64,000 nucleotides of DNA from Aspergillus flavus (taxonomy: Eukaryota > Ascomycota > Eurotiomycetes > Eurotiales > Aspergillaceae). A program made the translations under genes and the position numbers. The stretch is taken from assembly GCF_009017415.1 (NCBI RefSeq), contig NC_092410.1:3472001-3536000 (forward strand), given 5' to 3'. The notes under the pieces are model-generated. The model saw nothing but the letters and a program-made list of their open reading frames with translations, did no database searches and was not told the DNA's origin. Of the stretch, positions 22,632 through 35,147 are shown in pieces (the first letter of the stretch is position 1; every line of letters begins with the position of its first letter).

Positions 22632-24494
22632 CTACAGTGTGTATCTGAACTCGGCCGATCCTTCGAGCAGTGTTGAGCCCCGACGAGCTTTTCGGTTGGC
22701 GAAAACGAAGCACACACTCAACGCTAGTACCAACAAGATGATCAAAGCTGAAGCACTGTTGTCGTATGACCCAGGTTACATATTTATTATAAAAGAATGG
22801 GACAGGGTACTCACACAAGATTGGCATAGATCCCAGGATAGTATTCAGGTGCATCTTGGGAGCGGAAGACCAAGGACCCAGCAATTCCCCCAATTCCACC
22901 CATTCCGATCATCATTGCACTTGAAAAGGCTCGTTTCCACTGACCACGGATGTTGCCCGCCTGGTATGCCAGAGCCGTGGGTGCGCTAGCGTTTACTCCT
23001 CCTGTCACCAGAAACACTCCAAAGTATCGAACTCCATTGCCTTTGGCCAAGCCCATCAATGAAATACCCACCAGTTGCATCAAAGCGTTAACAATAAGGA
23101 TTGGCCCTCGTAGCCGGTACTTGTCACCGAGCCAACCTTCAACAATCATGAGAATACAAGCCCATACGTATGGTGGTGCACTCAGATACTGTGATTCCCC
23201 GACGCTAAACCCCATACCATTGCGTAGGATCAATGGAAGAAAGTACCCGATGGCGTAGGTCACAGTCATCAGGCAACTAATCTTGCTGTCAGATTGTCTG
23301 TTGCCATGTTTGGAGGGGATTCAATACCAAAATATCAAACCGTAGCCCCAGAGCCGAATGTCCGCTGCATGTCGAAGAAAGTTCTTGACCGAGAAGTCCT
23401 CGGGCTCAGCATCGCCTCTGTCTCTATTCACCCGGCGGATGACAAAGGCGCACTCTCTTTCACTGAGAAATTTCCATGAACGATGTGCTTTGTCTGGGAA
23501 ATCCACAAGCATCACAAATGCAAGAAAGCCTATAGCCAACGTGATCTTTCCGAGTTAGAATATTCCTAGGTCAGCCTTCATGTGCAGTAATTAGTGGGGT
23601 TATGCCAACAGACCACGCCTTCGATAATAAAGATCCATCTCCAACCTTCGAGATTCTCGATGCCGTCCATGTAGGTAAGTCCATATGCAAGAATGTTGGC
23701 AATTGCTTGTGAGAAGAGACCAATTGAGTAGAACAACGAAAATCTCTTGTGCATGTCGTCTGAGCCATGTTAGTGTCACTATATTTAGGGGATAGTCATC
23801 ACTGATGCCACTTACATCTAGAATACCAGCATGACAATAGGTATACCACGCCGGGGAAATAGCCACTTTCAAAGGCTCCCATGAATGACCGCGCGATGAG
23901 GACATGCTTCCATGTTTTTGTAAATCCAATGCCCTAGAGGTTTTGTTAGCTATTATGTACCATACAGTGTGAATAACATACAATCGTGATGCCTCCCCAA
24001 CACATAATCATTGTGGTCAGGAAGTTTCGTGGGCCAAACTTTCGAATTGTAGCGGTTGCGAATGGCTGGCAGAGTACATATGGTATGAAAAATATGAGCA
24101 TTACCAAAGACTTTGCAAGACCGGTTAGACAAGACAAATCATGCTCTATCGGGGTCGTAAACTTACATAGCGATACCCTTCAGTCATCTTCAAATCCTCG
24201 TTCATTCTGAAACTATCAGTGACTTCCATGCGAAATTGGAACGCCAATAAGATAAATGAAATGAGTGGTTAGTGCGCAACTATCTTACCCTGCTATCGAG
24301 GCAGTCGAAGCATTAGATCTATCCATCAGGCTGATGCAGTACCCAAGTCCGGCGATAACAACAAGCCTCCGATCGACGCGGTGGACGATTGCTCTTTGCT
24401 CCTCGTAGGTATATTCTTCATCATCGTCAATGTTTGTCAGCTCATGCGCAAGCTTGTTAGTGGGAAAGCCTTTTTCGTTGGAATATGAAGCCAT
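22632..24494 (-). CDS. MFS transporter, anion:cation symporter (Dal5/Tna1-like) family
   Basis: Twelve-helix plasma-membrane permease of the ACS family, which imports small organic anions such as allantoate, nicotinate or pantothenate with protons. The protein starts MASYSNEKGFPTNKLAHELT and has an acidic N-terminal region, then RRLVVIAGLGYCISLMDRSN. Later exons give IPYVLCQPFATATIRKFGPR, GIGFTKTWKHVLIARSFMGA with FESGYFPGVVYL, LEGWRWIFIIEGV, VDFPDKAHRSWKFLSERECA (family-typical D-P in the central loop), YFLPLILRNGMGFSVGESQY, and the ALAYQAGNIRGQWKRAFSSA loop characteristic of this family. About eight short introns interrupt the gene, and the frame ends at a TAG at 22632-22634. No lesion was seen. 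The substrate cannot be read from the sequence. Confidence 0.9.
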
Positions 24495-26708
24495 GATAGT
24501 TAGTATAATAAGGTCAGTAGTAACGAGAGATATCCAGGACTCAGTCGGTCTTTATAATAGCCATCCTTGGGTTCAGCACGGGCTAATCCCCGCAGATTGC
24601 CTCCTCACTTATCTATATGGAAGTAAAAGAGTTTAAGTGGCTATCACTGCATGAGTATAGAATTCTTGGAAGGATTAGGTTGGTCGGTTCGTGTGTGCTA
24701 CTTCTGGAACCGAACCAACAAGGTGATGCTCCTCCCCACCCTTTACATTTGAAAGTGTCTCTGGATTTACAAGCATGGACCTTGCAACATGTTAGCAGAT
24801 TCGATGCTCCATAGGCCACAGGCATTATTTGCAGTGGGAGAGAAGCAATCTTTTCAGGGGGGGGGGATGGGTGGGAAGCTCTACGTATGTCGGGCTACCC
24901 AAATGTGCAATGCTTCTCATCCAGATTCCCTATTCATCTCGGTGCTAGATTTAGTCGCCGTACTACTAGTATCAAACCTACAATAGCATAAGATAATCAG
25001 CAAATGGAAAAGACCCAAAATGCCGAGAAATCGCCCGCTTAATTACTCGGGTGTGATTTGACAGCCTTTCCGCTATCAAAGGGTGTACAAAACAGCCGGA
25101 AGGTACTATTCATATGTCATGGCTCGCAAATCGTATATTTAGTATTCACACCCCTTCGGGATTAGAAGGAGTGACTACTGTAGGTCACTACAGTCGAGGT
25201 AGTCAGTCTTATCCTATCTGAGGAAACAGTTGCTTCTACCTCAGACCGTTGATTTCAAACCTGCGAAGTGCGGAATGTTTAATCAAGATAGGGCATGCAA
25301 TTGGTCCGCCAGATACTCTTCACAGAATCGTGGGTTTACATGTCATCAATTCTGGATTGAGACTAGGGCGCTTAGGTATGTCGATAAACACGTTCTATTG
25401 GTATATTTTGATTTCATAAAACAATCCTCCTAGTATTCCTCACAACCAGCGGGTCATACGTATAAAGGGTGAACAGTTCTACTATTGCTCGATATTTGGG
25501 TGCGGTGCTCATATTTAATGATGTTTACTAGATCAAGAATGAGTGTGCAAGACCTTGACAATGCGTTTGCATGACGATTAGGGAAAACCTTGGACGAAGG
25601 GGTATTTGGGTTTCGATAGTTCTCTATGGAGCACAGGCGCTCGGTGTGGAATTTCCGCACCACGGAAAGCAGTTCCGCTCTCTTTCTCTTTCCATTTCCC
25701 CTTCCCTAACGCACTGACTCCTGTTACTGTGTCGGCTTCTTCCCCCTCATTCAGAATGTATTATGATCAATACAACATGTGGACCTACTGCCCGACTGGC
25801 TTATCTTCTTCAATGTGATAAGACGCAGGATCATTCTCCAGGCATGAGATAAGGAGGCCGTTTGGTGACGAAGGCCCCATTCTCAACGATTATCGCTCTC
25901 TATCACTGGTTCTCTGCTAGTCTCGGGGTCCTTCCCGCCAAAGTGCGGAATTTATCGCTATCTTAGAATGCGGGGAATGGGGTACTATAGCACTTTCCTT
26001 CTTTTTCCATAGAACTGGGCTTGATTTAAGTACATCCTGCCACTTAAATTGCCAGAATATATCTCCGTATGCTTGCAGCTGAACCGCCAGTTGTCAAGAT
26101 TCAAGATCACTGCATCAACAAGAGCCATGTCAAGTTGTTCTATGGCGCTAGCAATCAAGGACTTATTCTCATAAAACGATCCAATTGGCCTCTTTGGGAA
26201 AAGGATTAATGGGTGGTCTTCTTTTTTTAAACTCTTGAATTGATATAACGGACACCAATAGTGCCACTTAATGAAGTCCAGGGAAAGCTGTCTGTAGACG
26301 AAAAAGAGGGCATAGTCATACAGCCCTGATAATCTCATGGACTTCCGCTGAGTATAATATCTAAGCTAAAAACGGTAGTTAGTTGGTCTTTATAATAGGT
26401 CTTTTCTGTCTTGCTTTCTGTCATGGTCGTTATGGTCTTTTTCCACGGCTGCTATTCACCAGACAAGGAGCTTTGGGGCTAGGATGAGTCGATGACTGAT
26501 AAAAAGTTCATACATCCCTTAAGCTGGAGGTTTACGCCACGTTGCGACACTAAACGCCCCCACATATAGTGGGCTACCTCACCGGCGTTAAAACAATGGT
26601 GGGAAACCTACGCAGCATAGCTTTTATTCTTGATCCTCCGAACTGACACCAAATCCAACAATAGGCATAAAAAGAAGAGAAAAGAAAAAAGGGCAACAAA
26701 CGAAATTA
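24495..26708. other. Gene-poor stretch
   Basis: No gene I can support. A minus-strand open frame at 25985-26338 (117 codons) has no recognised domain. A G-run of ten lies near 24860. A short inverted repeat (actgtag..ctacagt) with gactac/gtagtc flanks lies near 25171-25203. Repeated gcggaat words occur around 25270, 25650 and 25945. Confidence 0.4.
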
Positions 26709-26840
26709 GTCGTTAGCAGCAGGATGTGCCCATGAATGGAATTGATCACGAATATGAGAGTTCGCTACGGGTGTTATAAGTGATGATTAATATAGGAACC
26801 AATATACATAGTCAATCCTTAACCACTCGGCCCCACTGAC
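26709..26840 (-). tRNA. Second tRNA-like remnant (type II body, degenerate)
   Basis: From 26840 on the minus strand the sequence reads GTCAGTGGGGCCGAGTGG then TTAAGG, the same acceptor/D-arm as the element at 12104-12229. It then diverges into an AT-rich insert and ends with a weak B-box-like ATCCTGC and an acceptor-like strand CTAACGAC that pairs only partly. Total length (132 nt) is nearly that of the first element. It is most likely a pseudo-tRNA or a tRNA-derived repeat. Confidence 0.4.
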
Positions 26841-27840
26841 ATTTATGATAAGTATCGATGGCAAAAGTTGTAACATATTACTTCTCGGCAGTCTAATAGG
26901 CTAACTAGTACCCAGTAGCAGTATACAAAGTAACCTATTCATCATCCCATCTAAAACTCTATTTCACTGAGATTTAGGTATCAAAATGTCGGTATCAAAC
27001 TCAAGGGCTTCTGAGCACCGCGGTTCTTTGTGCATAATACTCGGCTCGTCTTGCGGTCCTGAACCGGCCTGGCAAGGCATCGCATGGCCGATCAGTCGGC
27101 TTGGAACAGCCTAATAAAGAGTTGCTGAGAGGGTGACTTGGGAACCGCTTGCTAAAAGAAGTTATCAATAATTAGTCAGTGTGATCGAGTAGTTCGGATC
27201 AGACTCAAACTATACCACATGGTATATTTGATCTATTCGTATGCGAAGGAACCCTATTACTCATGTTTATTCTATGTTGAGACTTGAAATGCAAGGCGAG
27301 TACCAGTATCCTGATCTTTGGTTACTTTGGCCCATGCTGGAGGGTATCTATTTCCCATGGGTGATAGATAGGTCCAGTGACTTATGATCATCGCTCCTTG
27401 TTTAAGACGTGTAAATCACGCTCTGCCTTGTTCCACAGCAAACACTGTATGTGTTGGGCCGCAAACCAAGATAGTATTTTTAGTATCCTTTGCATTGTAA
27501 CCGCACACTTTGATGATCTGGTCCCTAACCTGGAGTGACGTCTCCCCCTTGGGTTTGAGATCGCCATAGCACCTTAGGAACATAGTTCCTATAATTCCGT
27601 GCGCAGTTGATATAAACCAGGATATTGCACATTTAAATTCAATTATGGACAGACCGTAATCGATATTCCCTTTATATAGCAGATTCCCGTCCAATCATCC
27701 GATTGAAGAGAAGGGCCTTGGGCTCAGCAGCTCGCCGACGTATCTGAGAGTCTGGCAATCTTTTTACGCCATGCGATCTATCAAATCCTCATAGAAGTAG
27801 AAATCGTTGTTTAATCTGCATAGGAGGTCTTAGCTACGTG
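26841..27840. other. Gene-poor stretch
   Basis: About 1 kb with only one moderate open frame (27416-27694, minus, 92 codons) that I cannot assign. Confidence 0.35.
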
Positions 27841-27845
27841 ACTAT

Positions 27846-29100
27846 CTAACAAAGGCACGCGTAGGCGCGAGGCCGAATCGGGAATCCGCGGTCAACAGTG
27901 ACGATCTCTTTTCCCTTGGAAAGATAAGGCCAAGGACTCGGTGATGTAGTAATGGAGGCTGTTCTTGGAACCATTGCGAATAACCACATTATGCCATCTA
28001 GATGGAGATCATGATGCCCTGTGTGATATAAATACGCTGATTCAAACGGCCTTTCATGGGATTGCACAGCACTGGGATGGTGTAGCAATAGCTTTACTGA
28101 ACAGGCTTATTATAGTCATATCTTGGAAAGTATTCTAATACCCGATCCTGTGTTGGAGGACAAAGACGACATTTTGTATATAGAGATAATTTCCGTGGGG
28201 ACTCATAGTAGGGATTATTATCAAACTCCAGTGCCTGGGTCTTATACTTCTGGAGCATATACACCCGGGGAGTAATGGCTTCAGGGCATATTAACCCGCA
28301 GCTCCTTGGCGCTGATTATGATTCATTAGCTCCGGTTTGAGCGATTTCGTGATGACCTCGTAGTCCCAAAACAGCAGTGCCTTATAGGAGGATAGTCCCA
28401 AGGACTGCTCGACTCTAATGCCTGGGCGCCATCGAGGGAGTATAGTTCCTTCCGGTACACATTCTATACCACTTGGTTTGTCTTAGAGAAAACTGCTCGC
28501 CACACTTTTCACAAACAGGGTCCGAATCAGATACTCATGTTTGCGAGTTGTGAGTTTGCGACAGTCATTGCACCAAATGACTGGCTCTCTACTCCCCGTG
28601 TGGGTGTGTAGTAGGAGCTTTCGATCGATGCCATTTGAGTCTCATCTCAACACGATTGTTTGTCGCACAAGGATGAATGAGGTCACATCTTCTAGGTCCT
28701 TTCTCGACTGATGAGCTCCCTTTCCAAAAAGGCCTTCCTTCCGACCAGCCCTTTTGTGTATAAACACATTGCGGAGAGCCACATTATTGGAGGCAAGTCA
28801 TACAGGAGTGCAAATGACGAATATAGAGGTCCCGTAATCAGAAGATTACAGGTAGCTCGAACCCACGACACAGTTACTCACTGCATTGACTCGGGGTTGA
28901 CGAAGTGTATAAGCCTCGTCAACAATCATTAACCCAAACCGGTCACACAATCGCCCTGGCCAATCAGTAGCCAGCTCTAGGGGTGGCTTCTTTGCATACT
29001 GCCGTCCCTTTGCCTGTCTTCTGGGCCTTTGCAAGATGGTGGCTCAACCTCGGTTTATTGGCCCCCGAGCGCTTCATATGCTAAATATGCGAACTTTTGG
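27846..29100 (-). pseudogene. Faint SNF2-like helicase remnant
   Basis: On the minus strand at 28846-29034 the frame contains DRFGLMIVDEAYTLRQP, which resembles helicase motif II (DEAH/DEGH box) of SNF2 ATPases, preceded by a Trp-containing segment as in that family. Downstream frames down to about 27850 are broken by several stops but keep stretches of biased, protein-like composition. No Walker A or motif VI was found. This is only a suggestion of a heavily decayed helicase gene. Confidence 0.25.
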
Positions 29101-30197
29101 CGCTGAGAAAGCTCTCAAAGCCTAAAGGTTGCTGGGAGATTTGACTACAACTGTTAGCAAAAGGTCTCTAACCGAGGCAGCGATACATACCCAACACTGC
29201 CGGAATCTATGTTCCTACTGACGGCGGCTTCAAAAAGCTCCCTGATCGAGTATTCGCTGCCCTTTCCCGCTTCGAGACAATTGCAACAAGCACCGCCATA
29301 GAAAGCGACTCCTTGGGAATCAGCATGATAAATACTCTATATCTTGCTTCCAGAAATGTTCTTTGTCGTTCGAAAGGATAGAGGCCTTTGTCGCGTTGGA
29401 GGGCAAGACATTATATACGTTGCATCAGCAAACTGAGAGGACGTCTCCACAATGAGGAAGGAGAGATTCAAACATCGATGGTGAGATCTCTGTAGATGAG
29501 AGAATCAAACGAGAGAAGAGTAGCTAATCACTCCTCCGGAGCACATGGGAATTTGCTATATAATGACAAACAGTCAGAACTGGTGGGAAAAGAATTTGAT
29601 TCCATCAAGTATAGAGGTATTCATACTACCTAGAACAAAGGAATTGAGAACAAAGACATCGTGAATAAAGAAACTGGACGCTGACGCTAGACCTGGCGCT
29701 ATCTTGCGTATTCCGTGAAGGTCAAGCTGGGTTGGGGAACTTGACTGGTTCTGGGGAGACAGATATATGAGCACTTATAGCAAGTACTTATAATTTCTAG
29801 AAAATAGGTGACATCGTGTTGAAGATTAATTCAAACGGTTGCATTTCTACTAAGCGGCTACTTGATTACTGAAATCACTCTTTATTACTTACTAGCTTTC
29901 TTAAATGTGTATAGAAGTTATTACTAACATTTTATCAACGGTATTCACTGAAATATGAAGTTTATTATACAACGGTTTGTCGTTCTTAAAGATAAAGTCG
30001 TGGCTCTATTGAGGAATTTTCAGTAATGGAACCCTACAAGTCTTGCAGGATCTTGTCCTGGCCCCGGTGATGGTAACGGCTCTCTCCATGGGGATGCGTA
30101 ATGCATATGAGCCCATTGTTGTACTCGGTGACACACTGGATCGATGGGAGTCAGGCTAGTGACGGTTCGTATTGGCTTGGAGCTAAAGGTAGCCGGT
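29101..30197. other. Intergenic, no feature seen
   Basis: About 1.1 kb, AT-rich from 29800 to 30000, with no supportable gene. It lies downstream of the SGNH hydrolase. Confidence 0.4.
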
Positions 30198-31199
30198 TCA
30201 TAGTATCATATCTGGTACCTCCTGCGGAAGACTACCAACATCCTGAGGGTTGGATGATACAGACAATGGCCCGTCAGGCATGGTTGGGATAGACAGTGGA
30301 GAGACCCCGATGTTTAAATCTTTCACCAGAGTGAGTGTGAATGCACGAGCAATCTGGTATTCGCCCTTAGCATTCGGGTGAAGACCATCATAACCCACGG
30401 GACACGCTATCGGCGCGCAATCATAATTCTCGTGAAGCTCGACCAGTTGGACAGGTGAATCCGGGGTGCTCCATCCGGGAATCGCCTCTCGCAATAACGC
30501 ATTGTATATGTTGGTGCTGACGGGGAGATCTTCCCGACCGCTGATAAAGGTTCGCTGGGGAACATTCGCGATAGCAAATTTAAGTCTCGGATTAGTTGCC
30601 CTGGCATTCAAAATGAATGTCTGCATGCTGTCCACAGTACCTGCGGCGTCGGTGTGAAACCAGGCCATGTCGTTGAAGCCCAGCATCAGAAGTATCAAGT
30701 CGGTAGGGTAGGCGGCGAGAACATCATATATTAGTCCTTTGTCTATTGCGACGGCGCGGCCCCAAATCGCGAAATGGTCCTTATCAAAGTCCTCCGACAC
30801 ACCGGCTGCGTATCCCCCACTCGTTCTGATCTCGCTCTTCCAATGCGACTCTTCCTTGCCTGACGGGGTTGCCGGTAACGAGGGCAGGTCCGACTGTGCT
30901 GTGCCATTATATGGCCCTACAAAGTCTACAGGAAGTCCTTGGTCTTTAAACCACTCCCAGATGCGAAAACGCCAGGTCCAGTCGCCCTCTCGGCCCTGAG
31001 ACATAGAGTCACCCACAATCATGACTTTGAGCGTGGGCTCTAAAAGGCCGTGCGCCGTCATCTCATTGCCCGTCTCTTCCTCGATCGTGTCTCTCATGGC
31101 AGTCATTGTCAACATAACCAAAAGACAAATAATCGCCAAGCAAAAGCAGAGACTAGAGAGAGCTCTTGGGGCTGACAGCCGCCTCAGAGGGAGGACCAT
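30198..31199 (-). CDS. SGNH/GDSL-type hydrolase with signal anchor
   Basis: Single exon, 333 residues. An uncleaved or cleavable N-terminal hydrophobic segment (about 15-35) targets it to the secretory route. The SGNH blocks are all present: GDSMSQ at 63-68 (nucleophile Ser65), a conserved Gly in the IRTSGGYAAG region (about 124-133), GFND at 174-177 (oxyanion Asn176) and DGLHPN at 271-276 (catalytic Asp271 and His274). It is likely a secreted or cell-wall carbohydrate or lipid esterase. Fungal relatives often carry extra C-terminal repeats that this protein lacks. The ATG at 31199 is the only good start. The nearest genes are unrelated, and no obvious operon-like partner exists. Confidence 0.93.
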   Translation of the reverse strand: MVLPLRRLSAPRALSSLCFCLAIICLLVMLTMTAMRDTIEEETGNEMTAHGLLEPTLKVMIVGDSMSQGREGDWTWRFRIWEWFKDQGLPVDFVGPYNGTAQSDLPSLPATPSGKEESHWKSEIRTSGGYAAGVSEDFDKDHFAIWGRAVAIDKGLIYDVLAAYPTDLILLMLGFNDMAWFHTDAAGTVDSMQTFILNARATNPRLKFAIANVPQRTFISGREDLPVSTNIYNALLREAIPGWSTPDSPVQLVELHENYDCAPIACPVGYDGLHPNAKGEYQIARAFTLTLVKDLNIGVSPLSIPTMPDGPLSVSSNPQDVGSLPQEVPDMIL

Positions 31200-32227
31200 G
31201 ATGAATGATACTCGCAGATGTGAGATGCCATTTTCTTGGGTAGCACGGGGCCTTGATTATTTTTAACGCGCAACACTTTCCAAGGCAAGACAAAGAGTCA
31301 AATAGGCTAACGAGCACTAGCTAGAACGACGCTCATTTCATTCAATTCGATTGTGTGAGCACGGATGTTTCATTTGGCTATGAATGGTATATGTTTCTCT
31401 GAGTGGTCACTCTAGTCATAGTAATACATTAGTGGCATTCGCTTCTTGGCTACCAGCTACGGATCACACATTGAAAAGCGCACGATGTAACCATGAACGC
31501 TATCTCAATGATATGATTGAGCATTCAACGCCACGCTATCGCCATACTAAATCACATCAGGAAAAGCCAAGGCCCTAACTTATTAACTTCAATTAAGTGA
31601 GAGGAGAAAAATTCCCGCGGTCCCCTTTCAAGCCCCAACGGAAAGAAGGCCCTTGGAGATACCTTTCAAATAGAACTTAATTGTTCCTTTTTGCCGGATT
31701 CCCCTGTCGAACACTCTGAATACATTTAACGTTGTCTCCACTTGATGCGGTACGATAGCCGGATTGGGCTGCTGTACCCTTGGTTTGCTCGTAAAGACAT
31801 TCAGGATACGAACCACTAACGGCATCAAGTTCAATAGTGGGACGCAATCCGATCATAATGATTCGCAGGCAATCAAGTGCCGATCATGTCTTGACGTCAA
31901 AAACCCCCGTGTTCAGGTTTACACCTTCCTTACTATGCGAATTTTAAGAGGAAATCTCTGCACTGACTTGCATCTACCCGACGCCAATCTGATCCTCGCG
32001 ATGAATTACTCCCACAAGAATATTATTAGGTTCGGCCAAGCTTGCGGTGAACCGGATCGTCAATTTAGAGAATGCAATGTAGATCATGGATTGATTCTGG
32101 TCTAGATCAATCGATCACTGCCGTATCGGCTATTTGAGTTTTCAATAGCAGTGCTTTCTTTTCTCAACCTCCCCTTGGAACAATTCATTCTCTTCATTCA
32201 CCCATCTTGTCCCTTACTCGCAGTTTC
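31200..32227. promoter_or_regulatory. Divergent intergenic region
   Basis: About 1 kb between the divergent starts of the SGNH hydrolase (minus) and the 7-TM protein (plus). It holds both promoters. No coding or repeat evidence. Confidence 0.45.
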
Positions 32228-33172
32228 ATGCATGGGATCAGAGTCAGTCGCTCGATACTTACCACGCGGGCTCCGGACGACGAGCTGTTCCAGCCAAAGA
32301 ATGGCAGCTTCAGCTCCGTGGAGAAATATATCATAGCAGTGTTTGTCGCCATCGCCTGGTACAATGCTGCTGAGCTGATCGTCCTCTGTTTATCGACGTT
32401 CAAGGTCTACCGGGGATGGTACTTCTGGAGCCTGCTCATCGCGTCGCTCAGTCTCTTCCCAATATGCCTGGGCTACATATTCTACATTTTTAACCCCGGG
32501 ATATCGTATTATCTCTCGATCTCGCTGATCATTGTGAGCTGGTCCTGTATGGTAACAGGCCATTCCCTCATTCTATGGTCGCGATTACACCTTATCATCC
32601 GGTCACCCAGAGTGCTCCACCTAACGCTTGCAATTATCATCGTTGACGCAATCATATTCCATGTCTCCACGGCAGTCCTCCTATATGGTAGCCACGCGGA
32701 TAATGTTGCCCTGGCAAACCGATTTGCAAGAGGGTATGATATCATGGAGCGTGTTCAGCTGGTCGTCTTCTGCGTCCAAGAACTCCTGATATCCGGCATA
32801 TACCTGTGGGAAACGGCAAAGATGCTGCGCTTGCATCCCGGTCCACTTCACTATAAAATCCTCAGTCAATTCCTGATTATCAATATCTTTATCATTGTAC
32901 TCGACGTGGCTGTGGTCGGGATTCAATTCGCAGGCTACTATGCCCTTCAAGTGACTTTCAAGCCGGTGGCATATAGCCTGAAGTTCAAACTGGAATACGC
33001 GATTCTGGGCCGTTTAATAGCACTTGCCACGAGTCCATCCAGCTCTGAGCCATTCCCGTCTAGTTCGCTGGGGTCGACTGGCGTAGTTGAAAGCCGGCCT
33101 GCTCATGGAAGGCGACATCGGACCTTTGTGTCGGAACCCTCAGAGCGAGGGCGGGAAAAGCGAAAATTTTGA
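32228..33172 (+). CDS. Fungal seven-transmembrane protein (DUF7703-like)
   Basis: Single exon, 314 residues from the ATG at 32228; the same frame is open upstream from 32207, but without an ATG. Seven hydrophobic segments are visible: YIIAVFVAIAWYNAAELIVL, YFWSLLIASLSLFPICLGYI, ISLIIVSWSCMVTGHSLILW, LTLAIIIVDAIIFHVSTAVL, ERVQLVVFCVQELLISGIYL, FLIINIFIIVLDVAVVGIQF and a final amphipathic helix at LEYAILGRLIAL. The W-Y-N-A-x-E-L-I-V-L opening and Y-x-x-x-Y-F-W-S-L-L motif are those of fungus-specific integral membrane proteins I recall as DUF7703. The C-terminal about 50 residues are Ser/Arg-rich and cytosolic-like. Function is unknown; a receptor or sensor role is a guess. Confidence 0.85.
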   Translation: MHGIRVSRSILTTRAPDDELFQPKNGSFSSVEKYIIAVFVAIAWYNAAELIVLCLSTFKVYRGWYFWSLLIASLSLFPICLGYIFYIFNPGISYYLSISLIIVSWSCMVTGHSLILWSRLHLIIRSPRVLHLTLAIIIVDAIIFHVSTAVLLYGSHADNVALANRFARGYDIMERVQLVVFCVQELLISGIYLWETAKMLRLHPGPLHYKILSQFLIINIFIIVLDVAVVGIQFAGYYALQVTFKPVAYSLKFKLEYAILGRLIALATSPSSSEPFPSSSLGSTGVVESRPAHGRRHRTFVSEPSERGREKRKF

Positions 33173-35147
33173 TATACCTTTTTCATAGACATTTATTATA
33201 AACAGTTTAATAATAAGGGAAATCCCGCAATTTCACACTACTCCCCTGGCTCATGTAACAACCAATATGGAGGTAGTAGTCTGGACTACAGCTCAAGACC
33301 CATATTTGCAATACAGTAGACGTCTTCACCAGTCAAGATATTTTCCCAGCCATGTTAGATCTAACAAAATATCGAAATCACACATACAACACACCCAAGA
33401 GGCCCCAAAAGTCTCAATCAACAATTCATTCTTGAAAGGAAGGGGTTCGTCCCACTTATTAAAAGGAGGGAAGACGCTCTCCCAGGCTTGCTGGTTCAGC
33501 ACAAACACGCCCTATTGTGCTCCGGCTGCTCAATACCAGAACGTTTAGAACTACAGTTTTACTTCTGGCTTGGCAGTATGGTAAGATAGTTAAGCACGAA
33601 ATCAGGCAAACCATGATGAAGCATGATTTTATATTGAATATATTAGCATAGAGCCGTAGAGGTGTTAATGTATTGGTAACTCTGCAAAATATGAAGATAT
33701 ATAATAGAGATTACGAAGAGAACTCTAGTCTCTGTTAGTTGTGGCATGAAGCAATACAATTTTAAAAGTAACAAATGATGGTGTGATCTAGCTAGAATTT
33801 AAATGTGAAATGTACAACATCTAATTCAACTATTAGTCCTCATATACCGGCTAAAGTCTTTCACATTCCTAATTCCTCTTTGCAGTTGGGAGTACATCCT
33901 GGTCTAATATAAACAGATCACATCACACGCCTTGCCGCGTGTTAACACAGATTTGACTTTAATATCCATATACGTCCATAAATCTAAGCTTGACCGGCAA
34001 GACATGTCTCTGAATGAAATGCCGTTATAGCAATGATCGGCATTGGGTCTGAGGGCGTGTCTTCTAAGCGAAATGTTAATATCAACTATCACAATAAAAA
34101 AAAAGAAATCTCTTGCCAATCTGGCGGTCAAGATAAATTTCAAAGTTAGTCAACTTGGTGAAATTGTATTTTAGCATGCAGTATACTGAAACCCTTCTGA
34201 GGTATATAATGTGCATGTCCCTATTTCTGTAAAGTGATTGACCGCGAAATTCTGGTATCTTACTCCGTATACTGATCTGAAAATCTGTATCTTTCACTCA
34301 GCCAGTCCATGTTCCCGTCTCATGGGTAGCGTGCTAATGGGAACATCCTAATAAGATATTCAATTCCCCTTAATATAGGTCTTCGGTTCAGCAAAGAATC
34401 CCTCGATTAGTGGAAGATCAAGATGAGTATAGTAGTAGGTATACTATTTTGATCCCTAGTTCACGCCACATCTGCTGAATATATTCGAAATTATCCTTGA
34501 AAGATACCGGAGAGAATGAGACAGACAATATATCACTGATGCCGATAAATCGGGAGATCTGAGTTAGGGTTCCACCAAGTGGAGACCATGCGCTTATCGC
34601 ATCTAGATTCATCAACAAAGACCTGACGATACAATTTGATATGCTTCGGACTATGACCGAGGTGGAATTTGGCCGATCACCTCCGTACTGAGCCCCGCCA
34701 GATCGGAGGATCTCGAAGGCTGAAGCCCAGAAATTAAACAAAAATCGGGACGGGTCCGGCAGTTCTCAGCCGATCTGCTGGTCTAGCCAAGACTTATGGA
34801 TACAATGATCCACATAGACTAGGGCGGTTGATCCTGGGAGTTCCTGAAAAGACCCCAGAGGGTACTGTGGACGTGATGAATTGTAGCAACCGGTGCTGTG
34901 TTGAGAGAGGCCTTGAACCTTAAACGCTAAGCGAGGGTTTTTCTGAACCTGCCGTGCCACAGTGTGGATGCGACTACTATTGTACAAGATCGACACGGCT
35001 CGCCCGATTGAGATAAATACAGAAGACCCGTCGGATCGCGTGACCTCATGCCCTACGCAGTATTTATTAACCCTGCGGGGCCATGATTTGTCTCTAGACT
35101 ACTTGTTGGAAAAATATTCTAGCTAGAATCGTACGCATAACGACACC
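33173..35147. other. Intergenic with an interrupted open frame
   Basis: About 2 kb. Positions 33560-34400 are AT-rich and empty. On the minus strand 34418-34996 holds two adjacent open stretches in one frame separated by a single TGA near 34767-34769, together about 190 codons with no recognised domain. It may be a decayed gene end. The last part is the promoter of the kinase gene. Confidence 0.4.

Noticed and set aside
25985..26338. 117-codon minus-strand open frame
   Set aside because: Composition is protein-like in parts, but no motif or splice partner was found, so I do not annotate it as a gene.
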